Shown piece by piece: positions 29,455-38,832 of a stretch of DNA of 64,000 nt. Source of the DNA: Sulfurimonas xiamenensis (lineage in GTDB: Bacteria; Campylobacterota; Campylobacteria; Campylobacterales; Sulfurimonadaceae). The notes below the pieces were generated by a model. That model was not told the DNA's origin and made no database searches. It saw nothing but the letters and a program-made list of their open reading frames with translations. The position numbers were made by a program, and so were the translations under genes. How positions within the stretch are numbered: position 1 is the first letter of the stretch; every line of letters begins with the position of its first letter. The stretch covers positions 992,001-1,056,000 of the forward strand of contig NZ_CP041166.1 of NCBI RefSeq assembly GCF_009258045.1, written 5' to 3'.

Positions 29455-30312
29455 ATGCAACTTCTTGATGGTAAAGCACTCTCAGCAAAGATAGAAACAA
29501 AAATAGTTAATGAAGTAAAAGAGTTTAAAAGCAAAACAGCTTCAGTTCCAGGTTTAGCAGTTATTTTGGTAGGACAGGATCCGGCAAGCGCAGCGTATGT
29601 AAACATGAAGAAAAAAGCATGTGACAGAGTTGGTTTTTACTCTGTTACACATGAGATGCCAGAAGACATCTCTCAAGAGGCAATTGAAAAAACAATCATT
29701 ATGATGAATGACAATCCAAATATTGACGGAATTTTAATTCAGCTGCCTCTCCCTGCACAAATAGATACGACAAAAATACTTGAATTGGTAAATCCGAGCA
29801 AAGATGTGGATGGTTTTCATCCATACAATGTCGGCAGATTAATGATAGGACTTGATGGTTTTGTCCCTTGTACTCCTCTTGGCGTAATGGAACTTTTATC
29901 AGAATACAGTATAGACATTCAAGGAAAAAACTGCGTAGTAGTAGGAGCATCAAATATAGTTGGAAAACCGATGGCATCTCTACTCTTAAATGCAAATGCA
30001 ACGGTTGAGATTTGCCATATCTTTACGGATGATTTAAAAAAGCATACTCTTAATGCTGATATTCTTTTAGTTGGGGTTGGTGTAATAAATCTTATAAAAG
30101 AAGATATGGTAAAAGATGACGCTATTATTATTGATATAGGAATCAACCGTGCCGATAACGGAAAATTAGTAGGTGATGTTGACTTTGAAAATGTTGCAAA
30201 AAAATGCTCCTATATAACTCCGGTTCCAGGCGGAGTCGGTCCAATGACAATTGCTATGCTTCTAAGCAATACTCTAAAAGCTGCAAAAATGCATGCAAAT
30301 GAAAGAGAGTAA
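29455..30312 (+). CDS. folD: Methylenetetrahydrofolate dehydrogenase / cyclohydrolase
   Basis: 285 residues, bifunctional enzyme that oxidises 5,10-methylene-THF and hydrolyses the methenyl form to 10-formyl-THF. It has the substrate-site 'YVNMKKKACDRVGF' near 49-62 with the catalytic Lys, 'DGILIQLPLP' near 91 and the nucleotide-binding 'VVGASNIVGKPMA' near 164. The stop codon is directly followed by the lepB ATG. Confidence 0.96.
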   Translation: MQLLDGKALSAKIETKIVNEVKEFKSKTASVPGLAVILVGQDPASAAYVNMKKKACDRVGFYSVTHEMPEDISQEAIEKTIIMMNDNPNIDGILIQLPLPAQIDTTKILELVNPSKDVDGFHPYNVGRLMIGLDGFVPCTPLGVMELLSEYSIDIQGKNCVVVGASNIVGKPMASLLLNANATVEICHIFTDDLKKHTLNADILLVGVGVINLIKEDMVKDDAIIIDIGINRADNGKLVGDVDFENVAKKCSYITPVPGGVGPMTIAMLLSNTLKAAKMHANERE

Positions 30313-31122
30313 ATGAAAAATTTTTTACACAAAACCTACAAATTTTCTAATTCATGGACTGGAACTATAATAATAGTTCTTTTTGTTATATTTTTTATTG
30401 CTCAAGCTTTTAAAATTCCAAGCGGTTCCATGAAAGATTCTCTGCTTATCGGAGATCATCTTTTTGCTAAAAAATTTGCATACGGTATTCCTATGCCTCA
30501 TATTCCATTTTTGGAAACCTCTATTATGCCATGGAGTGATCGTCTGCGTTTAATGGATGGAGATACTCCAAAAAGGGGAGATATTGTAATTTTCAGACCG
30601 CCGCACAATACAAAACAGCACTTTGTAAAAAGGTGTGTTGCGCTCCCTAATGATGAACTTTTTATTTTAGACAAAGATTTATATATTCATCATCATGAAG
30701 GTGACAAGTGGATTGAAAATAATTTTAAAGAAGAGGATATTATTATTTTTGCGGGAAAACTTTGGGTTAAAAATCCATACATGAAAGAGCACCCCGGAAT
30801 TCATCATGATAAAAAAATTACAAATAACGGTCAATATCCAATGCCTATATTTAATTTTGCTCCAATCAAAATTGATGAAGACCACTACTTTATGATGGGT
30901 GACAACCGTGACCACTCAAATGACAGCCGTTTTTGGGGAGCCGTTCCTTATGAAAATATAGAAGGAACGCCTTGGTTTGTATACTTTAGTATAGATGAAA
31001 ACTGGGAAATCAGATGGGACAGAATCGGAAAAACGCCTACGGATCTAGAGACTCCTGCTCACTTAAACAAAGCTATAGCAGAGAGAATAAAAAAAGACAA
31101 AGATGATTATGGAATCTATTGA
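30313..31122 (+). CDS. lepB: Signal peptidase I
   Basis: 269 residues with one clear N-terminal membrane helix (about 16-33) and the Ser-Lys catalytic dyad: Ser39 in 'IPSGSMKDSLLIGD' and Lys106 in 'HFVKRCVALP'. Box E 'MGDNRDHSNDSRFWG' is near 197-211. It removes signal peptides on the periplasmic side of the inner membrane. The ATG abuts the folD stop (TAAATG), so the two are coupled. Confidence 0.95.
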   Translation: MKNFLHKTYKFSNSWTGTIIIVLFVIFFIAQAFKIPSGSMKDSLLIGDHLFAKKFAYGIPMPHIPFLETSIMPWSDRLRLMDGDTPKRGDIVIFRPPHNTKQHFVKRCVALPNDELFILDKDLYIHHHEGDKWIENNFKEEDIIIFAGKLWVKNPYMKEHPGIHHDKKITNNGQYPMPIFNFAPIKIDEDHYFMMGDNRDHSNDSRFWGAVPYENIEGTPWFVYFSIDENWEIRWDRIGKTPTDLETPAHLNKAIAERIKKDKDDYGIY

Positions 31123-31786
31123 TTTACTTAAAATTTTAGCTGCTGTACTCTCCTTGATTGTAGCTATTGTCGGGCATGAAATAATGCACGGATGGGTAGC
31201 GTACATGTATGGTGACACTACTGCCAAAAATGCAGGAAGACTCTCAATAAACCCTATTTCGCATATAGATCTTGTTGGAACAATTATAGTTCCTGCAACA
31301 ATGTATTTTTTGCCGATACTTTTAGGTGGAGAGAGCGGATTTTTATTTGGATGGGCTAAACCTGTGCCAATCAATATGGCAACTGTAATCAGAAGAGCCG
31401 GTTATAATGGCGCAATGCAGGTTGATTTAGCGGGAATAGTTTATAACTTTACCTTAGCGGTATTGGCTTCTATTGTTATTGTTATGATGAGTCAGCCAAA
31501 TACTTCTGACAGTTTATTTTATGTTTTGGCTTATCTTTTTGTATTTCAACTGCTTATTATAAATGTTGTTTTGGGCGTTTTCAACCTACTCCCGATTCCT
31601 CAATTTGACGGTGCGCACTTTTTAATGCACCTCTCATTAAAGTATAAAATAAATTCCATAGCTGAGTTCTTTTATAAAAATGAAAGATATGGAATAATTA
31701 TAGTTTTGATAATTCTTATGACACCATTAAAGAATTATCTATTATTACTCCCTGTACAGACTATTTTAAGTCTGTTATTATCATAA
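31103..31786 (+). CDS. Site-2 protease family (M50) membrane metalloprotease
   Basis: 227 residues, about five to six membrane segments. The zinc motif HEIMH is at 25-29, and the third ligand lies in 'NLLPIPQFDGAH' near 172. It is the short rhomboid-like S2P form without a PDZ domain, as found in Campylobacterota. It may cut within membrane anchors of regulatory proteins. The substrate is unknown. It overlaps lepB by 20 bases if the first ATG is used, or 14 from the second. Confidence 0.85.
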   Translation: MIMESIDLLKILAAVLSLIVAIVGHEIMHGWVAYMYGDTTAKNAGRLSINPISHIDLVGTIIVPATMYFLPILLGGESGFLFGWAKPVPINMATVIRRAGYNGAMQVDLAGIVYNFTLAVLASIVIVMMSQPNTSDSLFYVLAYLFVFQLLIINVVLGVFNLLPIPQFDGAHFLMHLSLKYKINSIAEFFYKNERYGIIIVLIILMTPLKNYLLLLPVQTILSLLLS

Positions 31787-31799
31787 AATAAGGAAAAAA

Positions 31800-32237
31800 A
31801 TGAAATTTTATATTGCTACAGATCATGCAGGCTTGGATCTTAAAGATTATACCGTTGAACTATTAAAAACAAAAGGTCACGAAGTTATAGATTTAGGACC
31901 ATTTTCAAAAGATAGAGTTGATTATCCTGATTATGCCGTAAAAGTTTCAGAAGCAGTTTTAGCAGACAAAGAGGCACAAGGCATTCTTATTTGCGGCTCC
32001 GGAATAGGAATGAGTATGACAGCAAATAGACATAGCGGAATTCGTGCTGCACTTTGCCATGATGCATATACTGCAACTGTTGCCCGAGGACATAATGATG
32101 CAAATGTATTATGCTTTGGAGAGAGAATCATAGGAAAAGGTGTATGCGAGTCTATACTTGACGCTTGGATTGCAGGTAGTTTTGAAGGTGGTCGTCATAT
32201 ACAAAGAGTAGCAAAAATCGAAGCAATTAAATCTTAA
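31800..32237 (+). CDS. rpiB: Ribose-5-phosphate isomerase B
   Basis: 145 residues of the RpiB/LacAB fold. 'ATDHAGLDLKDY' at the N-terminus carries the sugar-phosphate site, and the active-site Cys lies in 'GILICGSGIGMSM' near 62. It interconverts ribose-5-phosphate and ribulose-5-phosphate. The start has AAGGAAAAAA before it. It is cotranscribed with the M50 protease gene and apt. Confidence 0.93.
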   Translation: MKFYIATDHAGLDLKDYTVELLKTKGHEVIDLGPFSKDRVDYPDYAVKVSEAVLADKEAQGILICGSGIGMSMTANRHSGIRAALCHDAYTATVARGHNDANVLCFGERIIGKGVCESILDAWIAGSFEGGRHIQRVAKIEAIKS

Positions 32238-32262
32238 TACTTTTATAAAAAAGCGTATTAAT
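32235..32262 (+). promoter_or_regulatory. Imperfect hairpin between rpiB and apt
   Basis: TTAATAC and GTATTAA form a 7-bp outer stem with a few A-T pairs inside, just before the apt ribosome site. It could be a weak attenuator or processing site. Only the inverted repeat is seen. Confidence 0.25.
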
Positions 32263-32276
32263 ATAAGGAAAAAAAT

Positions 32277-32825
32277 ATGACACTTAGCGCTACAGAGAGA
32301 GAAATCATAGAAAACTCCATAAGAGATGTAAAAGATTTTCCAAAGCCCGGAATTGTATTTAAAGATATTACAACTCTTTTAAACAATGCAAAAGCTTACG
32401 GCGTGCTTATGAATCATCTCTATCAAAGGTATAAGGAATATAATTTAGATTATATAGCAGGCATAGATGCGAGAGGATTTATTTTTGCTGCATCACTTGC
32501 TCAAATGCTTGGAGTCGGTTTTGTGCCTATCCGTAAAAAAGGCAAACTGCCATATACCACAATCAGTGAAAAATATTCACTGGAGTACGGTGTAGATGAA
32601 GTAGAGATTCATATTGATGCATTTAGTGAAATTTCAAATGCAAAAGTACTTCTTATTGATGATTTAATCGCTACCGGCGGTACAGCAAATGCTGCAGCAA
32701 AATTGATAAATCAAGCAGGTGCATCCTGTGTAGAAGCTTGTTTTCTTATAGCTCTTGATTTTTTAGACGGACAAAAAAATTTAAAAGAAATAACTAATGT
32801 ATATTCTTTAATAGAGGTAAAATAA
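32277..32825 (+). CDS. apt: Adenine phosphoribosyltransferase
   Basis: 182 residues with the PRPP-binding motif '[17 protein letters not shown]' near 124-140 and '[11 protein letters not shown]' near 60. It salvages adenine to AMP. The stop overlaps the trpB ATG by one base (TAATG). Length is normal for the family. Confidence 0.95.
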   Translation: MTLSATEREIIENSIRDVKDFPKPGIVFKDITTLLNNAKAYGVLMNHLYQRYKEYNLDYIAGIDARGFIFAASLAQMLGVGFVPIRKKGKLPYTTISEKYSLEYGVDEVEIHIDAFSEISNAKVLLIDDLIATGGTANAAAKLINQAGASCVEACFLIALDFLDGQKNLKEITNVYSLIEVK

Positions 32826-34024
32826 TGTATATTCCTTCTCCTTCAAAATTTGATCCAAAAAATGGACACTTTGGTATGTTTGGCGGCAGATATGTTCCTG
32901 AGACATTGATGCCTGCGCTTTTAAAACTCGAAGAGGAGTATAATAATATCCGCTTTGATGAAGATTTCTGGAAAGAGGTAAATTACTATCTTTCAGATTA
33001 TGTCGGCCGCCCTTCTCCTCTTTACTATGCAAAAAACATTTCAGATGAACTTGGTGCAAAAATCTATCTAAAAAGAGAAGATTTAAATCATACCGGCGCA
33101 CATAAAGTAAACAATGTTATAGCTCAGGGGCTTATGGCTAAGAGACTTGGCTATAAAAAAATAATAGCAGAAACGGGTGCCGGCCAGCATGGAGTTGCAA
33201 CAGCAACTATTTGTGCGCTTTTAGATTTAGAGTGTGAAATATTTATGGGTGCAAAAGATGTAGCCCGTCAAGAACTTAATGTTTTTCGCATGAAACTTCT
33301 TGGTGCAAAAGTAAACAGTGTTGAGAGTGGAAGCAGAACACTAAAAGATGCCATGAATGATGCAATCCGTCACTGGGTAACAAATACAAGAGATACTTTT
33401 TACATTATAGGAACCGTTGCCGGACCGCATCCCTACCCTATGATGGTAAGAGATTTTCAGGCTATTATCGGTTATGAAGCAAGAGCGCAAATTTTAGAAA
33501 AAGAGAATCGCTTGCCGGATCATGTGATTGCATGTATCGGAGGCGGAAGCAACGCTATTGGTACATTTCAACACTTTTTAGAAGATAAAGAAGTTGAGTG
33601 TATTGGTATAGAAGCCGGCGGACACGGTATAGAAACCGGTCAACACGGCTGTTCTCTTAACAAAGGACGCCCAGGTATACTGCATGGTCAAATGAGTTAT
33701 CTGCTTCAAAATCATGATGGACAAATTTTAGAAGCTCACTCAATATCGGCTGGGCTTGACTATCCTGGGATAGGACCCGAACACTCTTTTCATCATGACA
33801 ATAAAACAGTTACATATGATTATGCTACAGATAAAGAAGCACTCGATGCATTCGTATGGTTATCTCGCAAAGAGGGAATTATACCGGCATTTGAAAGTGC
33901 ACATGCTATAGCTTATTTGAAAAAAATGCCAAATATAAAAGATAAATTAATTATTGTAAATTTATCAGGTCGCGGTGACAAAGATATGATTCAAGCAAAA
34001 GAGTTGTTAAATTTTGACAATTAA
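32825..34024 (+). CDS. trpB: Tryptophan synthase beta chain
   Basis: 399 residues, the canonical TrpB1 form. PLP Lys is in '[12 protein letters not shown]' near 88-99, and the phosphate-binding loop is '[12 protein letters not shown]' near 237. It condenses indole and serine. No trpA or other trp gene is adjacent. It sits between apt and pepA with a one-base overlap on the left, so the trp pathway genes are dispersed or this copy salvages indole. Confidence 0.95.
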   Translation: MYIPSPSKFDPKNGHFGMFGGRYVPETLMPALLKLEEEYNNIRFDEDFWKEVNYYLSDYVGRPSPLYYAKNISDELGAKIYLKREDLNHTGAHKVNNVIAQGLMAKRLGYKKIIAETGAGQHGVATATICALLDLECEIFMGAKDVARQELNVFRMKLLGAKVNSVESGSRTLKDAMNDAIRHWVTNTRDTFYIIGTVAGPHPYPMMVRDFQAIIGYEARAQILEKENRLPDHVIACIGGGSNAIGTFQHFLEDKEVECIGIEAGGHGIETGQHGCSLNKGRPGILHGQMSYLLQNHDGQILEAHSISAGLDYPGIGPEHSFHHDNKTVTYDYATDKEALDAFVWLSRKEGIIPAFESAHAIAYLKKMPNIKDKLIIVNLSGRGDKDMIQAKELLNFDN

Positions 34025-34039
34025 AATAGAGGAAAAATT

Positions 34040-35455
34040 ATGAATATTCAATTAGTAAATAAAGAGATATCTGATATTGATTCAGAAGTTTTAATAGAAT
34101 TTCTAACAAACAGTGAACTTAAAGATCATAAAGATGCAAAGATACTAAATAGTGCCGGCTTTAAGGCTGAGCAAGATTCTACATGTTTTTTATATGAAAA
34201 AGCTATTCTATTTTGTGGAGTTGATAACAAAAAAAGTGATGATTTAAGAAGCGCATGTGCCGCTATGATCAAAGTGCTTAAATCTTCAAACTATAAATCT
34301 GCAAAAATAAGTGTTGTAAACAAATCCGCTATAAAGGCTTTAGTTGAAGGTATAGTTTTAGGCGGATATGAGTTTAATGAGTATAAATCTGAACCAAAAA
34401 AAGTAGTTTTAGAGGATCTTTTTTTAGCATCTACAGATATTGATTTTGGTAATTTAGAAACTATCTTTAATGAAGCACTCACTGTTGCAAATGCTACATG
34501 TTTTACCCGCGATATAGTAAATAGAGCTCCACAAGAGATAAATCCGCAAACCCTAAGTAAATTAGCTAAAAAACTTGCAAAAGAGAACTCTTTGGAGTGC
34601 AATATACTTAAAGAAGATGATTTAGCAAAAGAGAGTATGGGTGCAATGCTTGCAGTAGGCCGTGCTTCTGTTCATGAAAGTGCTCTTATTCATCTGGCAT
34701 ATAAGCCAAAAAATCCAAAAAAAATCATCTCTCTTGTAGGCAAAGGTTTAACTTATGACAGTGGCGGATTAAGCCTAAAACCTGCCACTTCAATGGTTAC
34801 CATGAAGATGGACAAAGCTGGTGCATGTGCAGTACTTGGCATTATAAAAGCTGTAAGCGAACTAGGGCTTGATATTGAGGTTCATGCATTTATCGGTGCG
34901 GTTGAAAACATGGTAGGCGGGAATGCTTATAAACCCGATGATGTTTTAGTATCAAGAAGCAAAACTACCATCGAGGTAAGAAATACCGATGCCGAGGGGC
35001 GTTTGGTTTTAGCGGATGTTTTAGACTATGCGCAAGATACAGTAAATGCAGACTATATTTTTGATTTTGCAACACTTACAGGTGCATGTATGATTGCTCT
35101 TGGGCAGTACACAACCGGATTAATGGGACATTCACATAAACTAAAACATGATATTTCAAGAGCTGGAGCTGATTCAGGAGAGTTGATTAGTTCTCTGCCA
35201 TTTAATAATCATCTTAAAAAACTTCTAAAAAGTGAAATTGCCGACATCAGCAATACAGCTTCAAAACCATACGGCGGCGCAATAACAGCAGGACTCTTTT
35301 TAGATAAATTTATCCGTGATGAAAACAAAAACAGATGGATGCACTTTGATATAGCAGGTTCGGCTTATACTGAAGCTCCATGGGACTGTAATGTTTATGG
35401 AGCAACAGGTGCCGGAGTTCGTTTAATGTGTGAATATTTAAAAGATATAAAGTAA
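34040..35455 (+). CDS. pepA: Leucyl aminopeptidase (M17)
   Basis: 471 residues. An N-terminal macro-like domain precedes the catalytic domain, with metal ligands in 'VGKGLTYDSGGLSLKP' near 233-248, 'KMDKAGA' near 257 and 'NTDAEGRLVLAD' near 316-327. It removes N-terminal residues in peptide turnover. Last gene of the folD operon, followed by a hairpin. Confidence 0.95.
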   Translation: MNIQLVNKEISDIDSEVLIEFLTNSELKDHKDAKILNSAGFKAEQDSTCFLYEKAILFCGVDNKKSDDLRSACAAMIKVLKSSNYKSAKISVVNKSAIKALVEGIVLGGYEFNEYKSEPKKVVLEDLFLASTDIDFGNLETIFNEALTVANATCFTRDIVNRAPQEINPQTLSKLAKKLAKENSLECNILKEDDLAKESMGAMLAVGRASVHESALIHLAYKPKNPKKIISLVGKGLTYDSGGLSLKPATSMVTMKMDKAGACAVLGIIKAVSELGLDIEVHAFIGAVENMVGGNAYKPDDVLVSRSKTTIEVRNTDAEGRLVLADVLDYAQDTVNADYIFDFATLTGACMIALGQYTTGLMGHSHKLKHDISRAGADSGELISSLPFNNHLKKLLKSEIADISNTASKPYGGAITAGLFLDKFIRDENKNRWMHFDIAGSAYTEAPWDCNVYGATGAGVRLMCEYLKDIK

Positions 35456-35461
35456 CAAAAT

Positions 35462-35493
35462 TGCATTAAATATTTTTTTTTATATTTAATGCA
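35462..35493 (+). terminator. Hairpin after pepA
   Basis: TGCATTAAATAT, a loop of eight T, then ATATTTAATGCA: a 12-bp perfect stem just after the pepA stop. There is no U-tract after the stem, so it may end transcription weakly or protect the 3' end. It separates pepA from the acyltransferase operon. Confidence 0.5.
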
Positions 35494-35524
35494 CTGCATT
35501 TAGAGAAAAGTGATGTCATAATAC

Positions 35525-35530
35525 TATTAT
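35525..35530 (+). promoter_or_regulatory. Candidate -10 box for the acyltransferase-receptor operon
   Basis: TATTAT in ACTATTATAAATAG, 24 bases upstream of the TTG start. One mismatch from consensus. This supports an own promoter after the pepA hairpin. Confidence 0.3.
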
Positions 35531-35553
35531 AAATAGAACTTTAAAGGAGTTGC

Positions 35554-36150
35554 TTGAAATTTACATTTTTAGAGGTTAAAGAGAGTGATATATTAGAAAA
35601 GGTATTTGCATTTCGCTATAAAATACTTTTAGAAATATATCCGCAATATTTAAAAAAGTGCAACTTTTCAGATACCAAAGAGTATGATGAGTATGATAAA
35701 TATTCAGTACATTTTGCGGTACTAGATGAAAATGATGAAGTTGGTGCAACGGTAAGAATTATACACAACTCTCCTATTGGTTATCCCACAGAAAATAATA
35801 TGACATTTGACAGCAGCATGTTTGAAAGAGATAAACTCGGGGAGATGTCAAGAATCTTTGTAGATGCTAAATACAGAAATATAAAAACTACAAAAAGTAT
35901 TATGCAGGGGCTTAAACAAATCATATACAATAAAATGAAAGAGTTGGGCTTAGAGTATACATACGGCTCACAGGAAGCAAGCTTTTTAAGACTGCTGAAG
36001 ATGTACAAAATGAACTATCATACTATAGGTGAAGAACAAATGTATAAAGATGTTGGTTTTCGATATCCGTCCATTATATATACAAAAGAGTTTGGTGAAG
36101 ATAATCCGGATATTGCTCAATTCTGGAAAGAAGAATATGAAAAAAAATAG
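35554..36150 (+). CDS. LuxI/FeeM-like GNAT acyl transferase (candidate signal synthase)
   Basis: 198 residues from a TTG with AAAGGAG four bases before it. The order 'VFAFRYKI' (R21), 'YDEYDKYS' (D45, D48), 'GATVRII' (R68), and 'GEMSRIFV' (E97, R100) follows the LuxI/EsaI autoinducer-synthase and N-acyl-amino-acid-synthase (FeeM, exosortase-associated) pattern. D45, D48, R68, E97 and R100 match the numbering I recall for EsaI. The conserved Trp34 is not evident. These enzymes take an acyl chain from acyl-ACP. The acceptor is unknown. It overlaps the receptor gene start by 14 bases. Confidence 0.7.
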   Translation: MKFTFLEVKESDILEKVFAFRYKILLEIYPQYLKKCNFSDTKEYDEYDKYSVHFAVLDENDEVGATVRIIHNSPIGYPTENNMTFDSSMFERDKLGEMSRIFVDAKYRNIKTTKSIMQGLKQIIYNKMKELGLEYTYGSQEASFLRLLKMYKMNYHTIGEEQMYKDVGFRYPSIIYTKEFGEDNPDIAQFWKEEYEKK

Positions 36151-38209
36151 TTTGTTAAACTCACTCAAATTTAGTTCTGTTGTATTACTATTATTAGGTT
36201 TTGCTAATTTAAAAGCAAAAACAACTGATATAGTAGACTCGATATCTAATGATATGAAACATTTTGATGAAGTTGCAACGATTACAAAACAAAATGAGCA
36301 CTATCAGCCCTATATTATCTCTGTATTTCATGGAGAAGAGCTTGAAAAACTTGGTGTCTCAAATCTTAAAGAGGCACTGGAATTAGTCCCTGGGGTTGAT
36401 ATGACCACTGATAATTTAAACAATCAAACTCCTATTTTCAGAGGTTCAAACTCCAGTGCCTATGGGCAGTCAAAACTTTTTATAGACGGTGTATCTGTCA
36501 ATAATGTTTTTTCAGACGGTTATTCCGAATACCTCTTTTTTCCTATAGAGATGATTAAAAGAATCGAAGTAGTGAGAGGTCCGGGAAGTAAAACAGATGG
36601 TGTTAATGCTTATGCAGGATCTATCAATGTTATAACCTATGCAGAAGATTTTAAAGGATTTGAGTCTAATGATAAGCTAGTATTTAAGCATGGCTCGTAT
36701 GATTACTATATGGGCGGATTTATGAAAACCTATAAAAAAGATGATTTAAAAGTTTTTATAAATTTTTTCTACCAAGAAGATAACAAAAAGCTGCCTGCAG
36801 GTCCTGACGGTCTCTCACAAGGTGTATTGGGGACAGAAAATATAGCTCTCTCTCAATCAGGAGATGCACCTTTATGGCTAGAGTCTTACTCGCTTGGCAT
36901 CAATCTTCAATACAAAGATTTTTCAATCAAAGCAAGAGCACTTCAGCACAAACAAGGAAGTGCATATGGTATAAATCTTGCATTGCCGCAGGAAAGCGAT
37001 AGAATAAAAGCGCCAAATCACTATCTTGAACTAGGTTATAAAAAAGAGATGGGAGATTATAAAGCCGATATAAAAGCAGGAATAAAATATGACGCATTCG
37101 ATTCATATTCTAAATTACTGCCTGATGGTTTTGAAACAGACGGTATTGTCTTTAATGAAGGTGTATATGGAGAGCACTTTGCTGCACAAAGAACACTCTA
37201 TCAATCCTCTTATCTTAAATATAGCGGAATTAAAAAACATACTATTACTGCAGGTTACCGTTTTAAAAAAGAAGAAACCATAGATATGAGATCAAAACTT
37301 TCAAACAGAGAGAGCGGTGATGTAGAATTGGTTGATTATAGTGAAACATTTGCATTTTTTGATGCAGATGCCAAGCGAAATATTTTTACCTTCTCGCTTC
37401 AAGATGAATTCCTGTTTAACAATGCTTTTAGCTTTATTTACGGTTTTAATTATGAAGAGACATCATATAAAGATGCAGGATTTGAACCCAGAATCTCAAT
37501 GGTTTATCAAAAAGACAGAGAAAATATTTTCAAAGCCATGTATAGCCGTTCGCATAGAAATGCTTCATGGCAGGAGATGTTTACAATGAATAATTTAGCA
37601 AGAGTTGGAAACACAGATTTGGAGCCTGAAATAGTGGATGCTTTTGAAGTTGCATATATAAAAAAATTCTCAAGCGACTCCCATTTTCAAGCCAATCTTT
37701 TTTATCTGCTTAACAAAGATCAAATATATAACTCTTCCACAAATCCTGAGTATGAAAATGCAATGGATACAGATATTTACGGTTTTGAGCTTGAGTACAA
37801 AGGAAGCATACTTCCTGTTGATCAACTATACCTAAACTACTCTTATGTAGATGGAAAATCATATATAAATAACAAAGACAGAAGTGAATCTCTGCCAAAT
37901 GTCTCCCAGCATTTGGCTAAAGGGTACTATATCTATAATCTAAATAGCGCATTATCACTTAGTACTACTCTTAAATATGTCGGTTCAAAAGAGAGAATAT
38001 TTATAGATACGCGTGAAAAACTTGAAGCTTATTCAACAATAGACGCATCACTAAGTTATAGAAATCAAAAATATGATTATATGTTAACAGCCAGTGTTAA
38101 AAATCTATGTGATACAAAGGTTGTTTTTCCATCTGCGCCTAACACATATATAGATGATTATGAACAAGAGCGTAGAAATTTTCTTATAGCATTTACGAAA
38201 AAGTTTTAA
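36137..38209 (+). CDS. TonB-dependent outer membrane receptor
   Basis: 690 residues from an ATG at 36137, chosen because a signal peptide (MKKNSLLNSLKFSSVVLLLLG) begins there. The plug domain has 'LKEALELVPGVDM' and 'EVVRGPGSKTDGVNAYAGSINVITY' patterns. The 22-strand barrel ends in a terminal Phe (FTKKF). It takes up or senses a bulky ligand using TonB energy. The start lies inside the 3' end of the acyltransferase gene, so the two are translationally linked. The ligand is unknown. Siderophores, cobalamin and signal molecules are all possible. Confidence 0.85.
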   Translation: MKKNSLLNSLKFSSVVLLLLGFANLKAKTTDIVDSISNDMKHFDEVATITKQNEHYQPYIISVFHGEELEKLGVSNLKEALELVPGVDMTTDNLNNQTPIFRGSNSSAYGQSKLFIDGVSVNNVFSDGYSEYLFFPIEMIKRIEVVRGPGSKTDGVNAYAGSINVITYAEDFKGFESNDKLVFKHGSYDYYMGGFMKTYKKDDLKVFINFFYQEDNKKLPAGPDGLSQGVLGTENIALSQSGDAPLWLESYSLGINLQYKDFSIKARALQHKQGSAYGINLALPQESDRIKAPNHYLELGYKKEMGDYKADIKAGIKYDAFDSYSKLLPDGFETDGIVFNEGVYGEHFAAQRTLYQSSYLKYSGIKKHTITAGYRFKKEETIDMRSKLSNRESGDVELVDYSETFAFFDADAKRNIFTFSLQDEFLFNNAFSFIYGFNYEETSYKDAGFEPRISMVYQKDRENIFKAMYSRSHRNASWQEMFTMNNLARVGNTDLEPEIVDAFEVAYIKKFSSDSHFQANLFYLLNKDQIYNSSTNPEYENAMDTDIYGFELEYKGSILPVDQLYLNYSYVDGKSYINNKDRSESLPNVSQHLAKGYYIYNLNSALSLSTTLKYVGSKERIFIDTREKLEAYSTIDASLSYRNQKYDYMLTASVKNLCDTKVVFPSAPNTYIDDYEQERRNFLIAFTKKF

Positions 38210-38749
38210 ATGAAAAAAATAGTTTTACTCTCTCTTATTTTTATAAATATAGCTTATGGTTTTAGTTATAACGATATTTTGCTAAAAGCGCAAGCTTCTA
38301 TTTTTCCTAAAATTTTACTTCTTGATAAAAAGTTAAATAACAAACTTATCAATAAAGAGATAGTTTATACTATTGTTTATGAAAAAATTGATTATCTTAC
38401 AGCTTTAGAAATAAGCAACTTTATAGATAAAAACTACAACGGTTATTTCGGTAAATACCCCTACAGCATAAATTTAGTACAATTTTCAGATATATCAACT
38501 CAGACCGAGGCATCTGCAATTTATGTTTTAAATTCAGATAAAAATATTAGAAAAATTGTTGACATTGCAAAAACAAAAGGAGTTATAACATTTAGTTACG
38601 ATATTGATAATTTAAAAGAGGGTTTGCTCTTCTCTTTAATGTTAGAAAAATCAACTGTAATTTATCTTAACAAAGAGAACCTCTACACTAAAGATATAAA
38701 CTTTGTCGATCCACTTTACCAAATCGTCAAATTTATTGATAAACAATAA
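38210..38749 (+). CDS. YfiR-like exported protein (DUF4154-like)
   Basis: 179 residues with a signal peptide (about 1-17). The ATG follows the receptor stop directly. Segments such as 'ASAIYVLNSDKNIRKIVD' near 97 and 'GVITFSYDIDNLKEGLLFSLMLE' near 123 followed by 'VIYLNKENL' resemble the YfiR/DUF4154 fold. YfiR restrains the diguanylate cyclase YfiN from the periplasm. Its position between a receptor and a GGDEF-EAL protein fits that logic. Similarity is remote and needs profile support. Confidence 0.55.
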   Translation: MKKIVLLSLIFINIAYGFSYNDILLKAQASIFPKILLLDKKLNNKLINKEIVYTIVYEKIDYLTALEISNFIDKNYNGYFGKYPYSINLVQFSDISTQTEASAIYVLNSDKNIRKIVDIAKTKGVITFSYDIDNLKEGLLFSLMLEKSTVIYLNKENLYTKDINFVDPLYQIVKFIDKQ

Positions 38750-38832
38750 AAATAAAATAAAACTTTTATAATAATAATGTTACAATTTTTTTAATCAAAG
38801 AGAGTTATATAATTTAATGGCAAGGTGGTAAA

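Noticed and set aside
29396-29500. Longer N-terminus for the monoheme cytochrome
   Set aside because: It would cross the folD start and put a non-signal stretch before an obvious signal peptide. The ATG at 29395 has a ribosome site.
36029-36136. Longer N-terminus for the TonB-dependent receptor
   Set aside because: It is read inside the acyl transferase gene in another frame, and the signal peptide begins at 36137.
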